From assembly GCF_020985305.1 (NCBI RefSeq), contig NZ_CP087588.1, positions 124,001 through 188,000 of the forward strand: DNA of 64,000 bases, given 5' to 3'. This DNA is from Croceicoccus sp. Ery15. Its GTDB lineage: Bacteria; Pseudomonadota; Alphaproteobacteria; Sphingomonadales; Sphingomonadaceae. Under the pieces are notes generated by a model. That model ran no database searches, was not told the origin of the DNA, and saw only the letters and a list, made by a program, of their open reading frames with translations. How positions within the stretch are numbered: position 1 is the first letter of the stretch; each line of letters begins with the position of its first letter. The translations under genes and the position numbers were made by a program. This document shows positions 57,451 to 64,000 of this stretch, piece by piece.

Positions 57451-58166
57451 TTGATCCCAAGGCGATTCCGGTTGCCCAGGTCGAGTGGAAAGGTGCGGTA
57501 CGAATTATCCGCAGTGCCTTTCCACCGATCGACCTGTTCGAAGATATCGCAGACCCCGCAGATTGGCCACTGCTGATCTCTGCCGAGCAAAAAACCAATC
57601 CTCGCATTATGGCGACGATCGGCAATCTCGATCTGGTACCTGCTGACCGCCGGGTAGGGGGCAACGGCGCATCCTATCTGATGGCCCCGTTCACGCATGT
57701 CAGCACCGACCGACCTAGTCGCTTCACCGATGGGACCTACGGCGTCCTATACGCGGGGGATACATTCGAAACTGCGCTGTTCGAGACAATCCATCACCAT
57801 GCCCGCTTCATGGCTCGCACTGTAGAAGCGCCAGGCTGGACCTCACAGTTCCGTGAGATCATCCTTTCGGTAAGCGCCGATTTTCACGATCTCAGGAGCC
57901 TTGCCGCAGGCGATCCCGCGCTTGATCCCGACAACTATGCTGCATCGCAAGCTCTCGCTGTTGCGCTCAAAGGGGACGGGGCCGAAGGTGTTGTCTATCC
58001 GAGCATCCGGCATTCGGGTGGTGAGTGTGTCGGATTGTTCTACCCGGATTGTGCATCCGACCCCACTCAGGGACGTCACCTCGACTACCACTGGGATGGA
58101 ACGGGTGTCGATCTGGTTCGAGACGCGGGAACAGGTGCCGTGTTTCGAGTGGTGGACACTGACTGA
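57447..58166 (+). CDS. RES-domain toxin (NAD-degrading)
   Basis: 239 residues from a GTG overlapping the antitoxin stop. The RES core has VLYAGDTFETALFETIHHHARF and the later GVVYPSIRHSGGECVGLF; Arg, Glu and Ser of the family name are present. RES toxins degrade NAD in the cytoplasm when freed of antitoxin. The gene looks intact. Confidence 0.92.
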   Translation: MIDPKAIPVAQVEWKGAVRIIRSAFPPIDLFEDIADPADWPLLISAEQKTNPRIMATIGNLDLVPADRRVGGNGASYLMAPFTHVSTDRPSRFTDGTYGVLYAGDTFETALFETIHHHARFMARTVEAPGWTSQFREIILSVSADFHDLRSLAAGDPALDPDNYAASQALAVALKGDGAEGVVYPSIRHSGGECVGLFYPDCASDPTQGRHLDYHWDGTGVDLVRDAGTGAVFRVVDTD

Positions 58167-58271
58167 AGATCCAACATCCGGCTTGCGCTGCGGCGACTCC
58201 GGCAGCTTTGCGCCCCTCAAAGGTGTATCAAATAACCTGCACTTGGCCTTGAAAGCTGACATCAAATTGGC

Positions 58272-59099
58272 TCAAGATCGGGCGTTCTCGCGCTTTCGGT
58301 TGAATGCTTCTTTAATTCGCTCGGTCATTATGCCCCATGCCGTGCGCTTTCTGGCTAACGAAGCTCGCATGGAATGCAGAGATTTTTCACGCCAGCGTTC
58401 GTCAAGGCGCTCGTCATTTTGGAATGTATCGAGGACCGCTGAAGGATCGTTGCGCATGTGCTTGTGCGCCTTGCGGCCTACGATGTCGCTCGAAAGGTAA
58501 TCATAGAGGGCTTGAAGAACGCCTGTAACGTGCTTGCTTTGGCCATTATCTAATTGCTCGAGAAGAAATTCGCGCAGAACAATTGGTGAAGCGTTGAGCT
58601 GATTAAGGGTCAGGTCGGTTTCCCTTTTGAGCTGGACAACGTTGGCTAGGCGGCTTTGCAGGCAATGAAAGGGATGCATTATTGGGACATGGAGCTCAGC
58701 CGTCCCTTCAGTCATCCTGACATTCATTCTTATCTGGATGGCTTGCTTCTTTAGCTTGGCGCCATCGACGCCCATGACATGCCAGAGAAAATCGATTTCA
58801 ATCGGGTGCCCATCGATCTCAGCATGCACTATGGCCGTCTGCGGTGTGTGGTTGTCGGTGTCGGGGATGGCAACGGAACCACCAAGAGCGTTTGCAAGCT
58901 TTTCTGCGGCTTCGCGCTGACCAAAGTAGTCAATATCTTTGGATGTGTAGGGCCCGTAGGCATCGAGCTCGGCTACATGGCTGTAGCGCTCTGCCCACAG
59001 GTTGAGCGCTTGGCCTCCGACGATGAAGGCATCGTCACTCAATTTCAGGATGCTTGCTAGATCATAGACGATCTTGGCAGGTAGAACTGCTTGATTCAG
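58272..59099 (-). CDS. AbiEii-like nucleotidyltransferase
   Basis: About 275 residues. The active-site region is AFIVGGQALNLWAERY followed by TSKDIDYFG, the GG...DxD pattern of AbiEii/AbiGii-type nucleotidyltransferases. No ATG fits; a CTG at 59099 overlapping the preceding stop (CTGA) gives the expected start LNQAVLPAKIVYDLASILK. The upstream small gene is likely its partner. Function as a toxin or phage-exclusion enzyme is inference from the family. Confidence 0.75.
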   Translation of the reverse strand: MNQAVLPAKIVYDLASILKLSDDAFIVGGQALNLWAERYSHVAELDAYGPYTSKDIDYFGQREAAEKLANALGGSVAIPDTDNHTPQTAIVHAEIDGHPIEIDFLWHVMGVDGAKLKKQAIQIRMNVRMTEGTAELHVPIMHPFHCLQSRLANVVQLKRETDLTLNQLNASPIVLREFLLEQLDNGQSKHVTGVLQALYDYLSSDIVGRKAHKHMRNDPSAVLDTFQNDERLDERWREKSLHSMRASLARKRTAWGIMTERIKEAFNRKRENARS

Positions 59100-59281
59100 G
59101 CGAAAGCCTCTTCGCAGATGATCGACGATTCGACGATGTCCAGCGAGGAGAAAAAACCATTGCGGGCACGCATCTCGTCGCGCGAAATACGGCCAGAACG
59201 CAGGTCGTCGGCGTCGGAAGCGCGTTGACGCTCCTTCTCCTGCTGGCGTTCCGCCGGGCTGTAGTAGCAAGCCTGCTGCAT
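59096..59281 (-). CDS. Small partner of the AbiEii-like gene
   Basis: 61 residues with a good GGAG ribosome site. The sequence is charged and helical (QQEKERQRASDADDLRSGR; ISRDEMRARNGFFSSLDIVE). No family is recognised. Direct overlap with the nucleotidyltransferase suggests an antitoxin or cofactor. Confidence 0.65.
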   Translation of the reverse strand: MQQACYYSPAERQQEKERQRASDADDLRSGRISRDEMRARNGFFSSLDIVESSIICEEAFA

Positions 59282-59490
59282 GGTTTTCTCCGTTAGTTGA
59301 TATATTCTGCGGAAGGTTACCAGTCAATGAACTGTTTAATTCTGCCCTCGTTCCCTTTTCCTACCTCAGATCTCTCTTTCGCGTCACAGCATTGAAAGCG
59401 GCCTTGGCGCCACTCCTACCTAGCGGGGGAAACGCGTTTTCAAGAACTTGCTACGAAGGCCTCGGCACCGTATATTCTTGATATGTTCTC

Positions 59491-60233
59491 ATGGCCGCGC
59501 CTTCGATGAAGACTCTCACGGACAACCAGCTGACTGGCGAGTTGGGCGAAACCGTAGTCAAAAGCAAGATTCTTGAGCTCGGCCACGTTTTCGAAGGCCG
59601 TGGGCGCCTGGAAACGGGCATCGATGGGACGATCGAATTTCGAGATCCCGTTACGCGCTCCATGACCGGTCTCACCGTCGCAGTTCAAGTGAAGACGACG
59701 AAGTCCACCAAATATGTCGGCGAAAGTGACGACGAGTTTGAATACAGCGTTCGCCAGCAGGATATCGATTATTGGAAGCGTTGCAGTCTCCCTGTCGCAC
59801 TGATCCTCTACCGACAGGAAGACGGATCACTCTATTGGCGCGACGTTGAGGCTGGAGAGGAAGGCAATGAACGGCGCCTCAAATTTCGCAAGGATCGAGA
59901 TCGCCTCGATTCCAGCTCGATCGAGCGCCTGGCCGCAATGGCAGTCCGCCGCGGTAAGGATGGCACATTCCTCCCATCGCTTCGAGTGGGCGAGCAAGCG
60001 CATCTAAATCTGATGCACGTCGGACTGCCTTCATCGATCTTCGTTGGCGAAAGTCCTTTTGCCTCGGGCCGTGACGCGGTTCCGGAGTTATTGCGCGCTG
60101 ACGGCCATCACTTCGACTGGGTTATTCGCGGCCGCCGTTTTCTGTCCTTTCGCAATCCCAAAAGTACACCGCTCGAAGCGATTGTCGATATCGACACGGT
60201 CGAGGAAGTCGATACGGAAGACGTGTCGATTAG
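59491..60233 (+). pseudogene. SPARDA effector DREN-APAZ, N-terminal part (split by IS1380)
   Basis: A DUF4365 (PD-(D/E)XK-like) nuclease domain covers about residues 10-150: ELGE (17-20), GIDGTIEF with Asp45, and VAVQVKTT with Gln66 and Lys68. Then the first half of an APAZ domain follows (LMHVGLPSSIFVGESPFASG; WVIRGRRFLSFRNPKSTP). The frame enters IS1380 after DVSIS and stops at 60261. Joined to the second part at 61884 it gives a 459-residue protein. DUF4365-APAZ proteins are the effector nucleases of short Argonaute (SPARDA) systems. Confidence 0.86.
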
Positions 60234-61879
60234 CCCGTCGTATTCACCAAACCGGTCCTAAAGGGTTAGCGGGAGTGGCCTAAGCCTCTGATCTGAATTA
60301 GGAACTGGGTGTCTAAGCCGAACCTGCCGCAGGGCAGAAAATGCCACAGGTCACCCCCGCATGAACAACGATATCGCAAGCGCATTTGGATTCCCAGCAG
60401 TCGGCCGCAAGAAAGTCACAGCCGCTTTCGACGGCGGCCGGCTTACCTCGGATGGCGGCGTGTTGCTGCTGGCACAGGCCGAACGAGCGATGGGGATCTG
60501 CCAGCGGCTTGCAGCCTGCATTTCCGATCCGCGTGACCCGGGCAGAGTGGTGCATCACCTCGACGATATCCTGCGCGCCCGCATCTTTGCGATCAGCTGT
60601 GGCTATGAGGACGCCGATGATCTCGACGCTCTGCGCGACGATCCGGGCTTCCGCCTGGCGCTGGGCAAGCTGCCGGGATCGGGCGTGGGGCTTGCGAGCC
60701 AACCGACCATGAGCCGGTGGGAAAATGCGCCGACTACGCGCGAGTTGGCCAGGATGATGGCCGCGATGATCGACATCTACTGCGCCAGCTATCCCGCCGC
60801 GCCGGCGGCGGTGACGCTGGATATCGATGACACCTGTGATGTCGTGCACGGCTATCAGCAACTCTCGTTCTGGAACGGTCATCACGGGGAGCGCTGCTTC
60901 CTGCCGATTCATGTCTACGACACCGCCACCGGTCGGCCGGTGGCAATGCTGCTGCGCGCCGGCAAGACACCGTCGGGCGCCGAGGCTGCCGGACACATTC
61001 GGCGCCTGGTGCGCCATCTTCGGCGGCACTGGCCCGATACCCACATCACCATCCGCGGCGACGGGCACTATGGGCGGCCCGAGGTCATGACGTTGTGCGA
61101 GGCGACCGGCGTCGATTACGTATTTGGTCTGCCGACCAACGCCGTGCTGCGTGCCCATCCCGAAATCGTCGTTGCCGCCGATGCCTGTGCGGTCAAACGC
61201 GCTCAGCGCCAGTACCCGGTCCTGCGCACCTATGCCGAGACCCGCTACGGGGCCAAAAGCTGGAAGTGCCAGCGCCGCGTCGTCGCCCGGATCGAGGCCA
61301 GTACGATGGGCATGGACATCCGCTATGTCGTCACCTCGCTGACCGAAGGCTCGGCCGAGCACATCTACGACACGCTGTACTGCGCCCGCGGTCAGGCCGA
61401 GAACCTGATCAAGCGCCACAAGAGCCAGCTCGCCAGCGATCGCACCTCGTGCCGCTCGGCGGGCGCCAACCAGATGCGCCTCATCCTGCACACCGCCGCA
61501 TACTGGCTCCTGTGGCGAATCCAGCAGGAAATCCCAAGAGCCACCGCACTCGCCACCGCCGAGTTCGCCACGCTGCGCCTGCGCCTGCTCAAGGTCGCTG
61601 CCCGCGTCATCGAAACCGCCACGCGTATCCGCGTCGCCTTCGCTTCGGCTTGCCCGGATGCCGGTGTGTTCAAGGCCATCACCACCAGTCTGCGACCAGC
61701 GCCCACATAGCAAGAGCGGCGGTGCCGCCGAACCCCTGAGCCCCAGTCCATCAACCTCGAAAAGCCCATTGCTCCTGCCGCGGTGAAAAACGCCGGTGGA
61801 GGCGTGCGCCTTGATCAATCAGGCACCGCCACATCGCCGTCCGAACAACACGAAGCGGTAGCCTCATGAATAGGACGGG
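60234..61879 (+). mobile_element. IS1380-family insertion sequence, 1646 bp
   Basis: The ends CCCGTCGTATTCA (left, 60234) and CCCGTCCTATTCA (right, on the opposite strand, ending 61879) match at 12 of 13 bases. A TTAG target duplication occurs at 60230-60233 and 61880-61883. Removing the IS and one TTAG restores an open frame, which confirms both ends. Confidence 0.92.
60361..61710 (+). CDS. IS1380-family transposase
   Basis: 449 residues. DDE residues are in TLDIDDTCDVVHG, TIRGDGHYGRPEV and ARGQAENLIKRHK. It begins MNNDIASAFGFPAVGRKK and ends AITTSLRPAPT with no disruption, so the element may be able to excise or move. Confidence 0.95.
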   Translation: MNNDIASAFGFPAVGRKKVTAAFDGGRLTSDGGVLLLAQAERAMGICQRLAACISDPRDPGRVVHHLDDILRARIFAISCGYEDADDLDALRDDPGFRLALGKLPGSGVGLASQPTMSRWENAPTTRELARMMAAMIDIYCASYPAAPAAVTLDIDDTCDVVHGYQQLSFWNGHHGERCFLPIHVYDTATGRPVAMLLRAGKTPSGAEAAGHIRRLVRHLRRHWPDTHITIRGDGHYGRPEVMTLCEATGVDYVFGLPTNAVLRAHPEIVVAADACAVKRAQRQYPVLRTYAETRYGAKSWKCQRRVVARIEASTMGMDIRYVVTSLTEGSAEHIYDTLYCARGQAENLIKRHKSQLASDRTSCRSAGANQMRLILHTAAYWLLWRIQQEIPRATALATAEFATLRLRLLKVAARVIETATRIRVAFASACPDAGVFKAITTSLRPAPT

Positions 61880-61883
61880 TTAG

Positions 61884-62520
61884 CGATGATCATGATGATG
61901 CGGTGATGATGATCGAACTGCTGCGCCGGACAATGGCCGAACAGTTCTCGGATATCCTCGCTTTCGACCGAAAAGCCCGGCTCTTCTATTTCAAGGCCGA
62001 AGAGAGGTATCAGCCGAGGCGATATTTCTATCGATCCCTGCGCGAAACGACATCCGCGACGGTCGTCCAAGTTTATGACTACAAGAAGGGAAAACGCAAA
62101 GGACAGGTCAACTACCTTCGCCACCACGCTTTCTCACCTCGCTTCCAACAAATCGGGAGCAATTGGTTTCTATCGATTTCCCCTACCTTTGTTTTCACCG
62201 AAGACGGTTTCCGCGCTCATAGGTTCGCCTCCGATCTCCTTGCTGGGAAGAAGAGGCTCGATCGTAACGGATCGATACGCGGACAGATGATGATGTTCCG
62301 TTTTCTGCTTTCAGGAATTGATCTTCAGCCGCACGCGAAGTTCGATCTTTTTCAAGAAGCCGAGGAAGTCAGCCCGGTTCTGACATTCAACGTCGTTGAA
62401 CCCGTAGCCATGGAAGCGGCCGTTCCTGAGAACGCTTGGTCCGAAACAGATCCGAACGCCAAACGGATGAAGGTTCAGGACGATGAGTCCACACAGGGGG
62501 AGTTGGGAGTAGGCGTGTGA
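61884..62520 (+). pseudogene. SPARDA effector DREN-APAZ, C-terminal APAZ part
   Basis: Second half of the APAZ domain: DDHDDAVMMIELLRRTMAEQ, then AFDRKARLFYFKAEE, RHHAFSPRFQQIGSNWFLSIS (parts) and the DGFRAHRFASDLLAGKKRL segment. A GTG at 61903 could start a separate 205-residue product. Its stop overlaps the pAgo GTG by four bases, so the two remain translationally coupled. Without the nuclease part no effector function is expected. Confidence 0.85.
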
Positions 62521-63974
62521 CATTCACATTCGAAACTCGCTGTATTCCCGAGCCAGATCTCGAATTTGGGGATGGCGGCCTGTTCCTCGACCCGCGTGTC
62601 GGATTGATGCGCCACGGCCCTCTGCAGCCAAAGCCTGGCGACCTGATTCGGATCGGAGTGGTAGGCACATCTGATACGGTCGATGGGTTTGCCAAATACA
62701 TCGACCGCGCGATGCAAGGTATCCCGAGCGACAATGAAAAACTGGGGAATTTGCATCCAGATTTCCCCGGGCTTGGAAACCAGAACCCCTTTCGCTGCCG
62801 CTTCGAAGTGCCTCGGGAAGCCTGCCAGACGGTTCTTCAATCCGAGATAAAGAGGATTGTTGCGATAAGGAACCACGAGGAAGCGGTTCGCGCCGCTGTC
62901 GATCTGCTGATCGTGCAGGCGCGCATTTTGCTTGAGGGCACTTCGCGTCCCGAGGTGATCGTCATCGCCCTACCGAAAGTTCTGATCGAAAAGGTGGTCA
63001 ACGCACGTAGCATCGTGTCCGAAGATGATGATGACGATGATGAGGAGGAAGCCGGCCCTACCGAGCTCAATTTCCGTGATCTGTTCAAGGCAAAGGCGTT
63101 GAGCCTTAGCGTGCCGACGCAGATTGCTTGGCCTTCGGTCTGGGATGACGCCTTCAAGCTTTCCAGGAAGATGAAAACCACTGAGCGCAAGGTGCAAGGC
63201 CCAGCTACGCGGGCTTGGAACCTGCTCAACGCGATTTTCTACAAGGCCGGTCGCGTGCCGTGGCGTCTACCCAAATCCGACGGATATGAAACATGCTATC
63301 TTGGTATCGGATTTTATCGGGACCTGGACGGCCATCGGCTTTGGACAAGCACCGCTCAGATGTTTGACGAGCGGGGTAAAGGGCTGATCCTTCGCGGAGC
63401 GAGGGCTCGTACTGATCGGCCAGGAAAGCACCCCTATCTGGCCCGCGCAGATGCTTGCGATCTCGTCAAGCGCTCGCTTGAGACTTATTTTGAGCATCAC
63501 CGCACGATGCCGGCCCGGATCGTCATTCTGAAGACGTCCCGCTTCGAGAATAGCGAATCTCGTGGCTTCGCAGAAGCTATCGAAGAGATGCGCGTCGCCA
63601 TGACTGATATGGTTTGGGTATCGGAAGGTGGCCATGTAGCCCTCTTCCGGGAAGGTGATTACCCCGCGCTCAGGGGGAGCTTCGTCCGCATTGGAAACGA
63701 CGGCATCCTCTACACGCGGGGTAGCGTCCCATACTACGGCACCTACCCGGGCGCACGAATGCCCAACGCACTACAGCTTCGGCCCTATGAATGTGAAACC
63801 TCGCTGGACGAAATAGCTACCGAAATCCTTGCCTTAACCAAGATGAATTGGAACTCGACCCAATTCGATCACGCACTTCCCATCCCCATCCGAGCAGCGC
63901 GGGAAGTCGGACGGGTTTTGAAGCACGTTAGCTATGCCGAGCGAGATCAGCCCGACTTTCGCTATTACATGTGA
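62517..63974 (+). CDS. Short prokaryotic Argonaute (MID-PIWI), SPARDA type
   Basis: 485 residues, the usual size of short pAgo. The C-terminal PIWI end is clear: LALTKMNWNSTQFDHALPIP, then RAAREVGRVLKHV and FRYYM. The central PIWI strand is YLGIGFYRD (about residue 262), with Gly where active Argonautes have Asp, and VILKTSRFENSE lacks the second catalytic Asp; slicer activity is therefore not expected. Short pAgos use guides to sense invader nucleic acid and switch on an associated APAZ effector, here the broken upstream gene. An acidic run (DDDDDDEEE) lies at about residues 169-178. Confidence 0.9.
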   Translation: MTFTFETRCIPEPDLEFGDGGLFLDPRVGLMRHGPLQPKPGDLIRIGVVGTSDTVDGFAKYIDRAMQGIPSDNEKLGNLHPDFPGLGNQNPFRCRFEVPREACQTVLQSEIKRIVAIRNHEEAVRAAVDLLIVQARILLEGTSRPEVIVIALPKVLIEKVVNARSIVSEDDDDDDEEEAGPTELNFRDLFKAKALSLSVPTQIAWPSVWDDAFKLSRKMKTTERKVQGPATRAWNLLNAIFYKAGRVPWRLPKSDGYETCYLGIGFYRDLDGHRLWTSTAQMFDERGKGLILRGARARTDRPGKHPYLARADACDLVKRSLETYFEHHRTMPARIVILKTSRFENSESRGFAEAIEEMRVAMTDMVWVSEGGHVALFREGDYPALRGSFVRIGNDGILYTRGSVPYYGTYPGARMPNALQLRPYECETSLDEIATEILALTKMNWNSTQFDHALPIPIRAAREVGRVLKHVSYAERDQPDFRYYM

Positions 63975-64000
63975 AGGCTGGCACGAGTTGGGGCTGCGGC

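Noticed and set aside
59491..60261. DUF4365 protein as a complete stand-alone nuclease gene
   Set aside because: It ends in IS1380 sequence and its APAZ domain continues in frame after the IS.
60263..61885. A 9-bp direct repeat GGGTTAGCG at 60263-60271 and 61877-61885 as IS1380 target duplication
   Set aside because: It would leave the TAA at 60259 in the host frame and gives no inverted ends. TTAG with CCCGTC-type ends fits better and restores the frame.
28500..64000. CRISPR array in the defence region
   Set aside because: No regularly spaced short repeats and no cas genes were seen.

Overview
The window looks like the chromosome of a high-GC alphaproteobacterium of the order Sphingomonadales, probably near Erythrobacteraceae or Novosphingobium. 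Supporting signs are a gcrA cell-cycle regulator, the rimP-nusA-ylxR-infB-rbfA-truB-rpsO-pnp series, a psp operon with pspF divergent, NodT-type outer membrane lipoprotein and several sphingomonad-like accessory modules. The species cannot be fixed from the sequence alone.

Positions 1 to about 28.4 kb are conserved chromosome. They hold a partial ABC-F ATPase, a SIMPL-domain protein, a PepSY-like protein with an OmpR/EnvZ-type two-component pair, a secreted DUF885 protein and sufE. Next comes a phage-shock region: a sigma-54 promoter at 10518-10533 reads through a small membrane ORF, pspA, pspB, pspC and four small membrane/coiled-coil genes, with pspF divergent. The translation and RNA-processing cluster (11.8-24.8 kb) follows, interleaved with a DUF1697 gene, thymidine kinase, a sulfotransferase-like gene and an M50 protease. 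Then come a SpeE-like gene, gcrA, an ABC-2 permease, hspQ and tRNA-Ser(CGA).

From tRNA-Ser to the window end (28.5-64 kb) the sequence is an accessory island. It opens with a DUF4102 tyrosine integrase whose catalytic end was removed by an IS21 element. It carries an NTase-HEPN gene split by an IS630 element, an IS110 element, an ohr-ohrR-GST operon, a tetR-emrB-emrA-nodT efflux operon, an alpha/beta hydrolase, a nitronate monooxygenase and an HNH protein. A strawberry-notch-type helicase/methyltransferase gene is split by a RIT (recombinase-in-trio) element with 87-bp perfect inverted repeats. After it lie a RES/Xre toxin-antitoxin pair and an AbiEii-like nucleotidyltransferase with a small partner.

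The most striking item is at the right end. It is a short-Argonaute defence operon of SPARDA type (DUF4365 nuclease-APAZ effector plus short pAgo). The effector gene is cut in the middle of APAZ by an IS1380 element with a TTAG target duplication. Removing the IS and one TTAG gives an uninterrupted 459-codon reading frame. The island therefore reads as a defence island in which mobile elements have silenced several genes, several of them at sites that can be reconstructed to the base. A second notable item is an ~85-nt element present twice (32235-32319, 34781-34866) upstream of two minus-strand genes; its stems differ in sequence but keep pairing, which suggests an unrecognised structured leader RNA.
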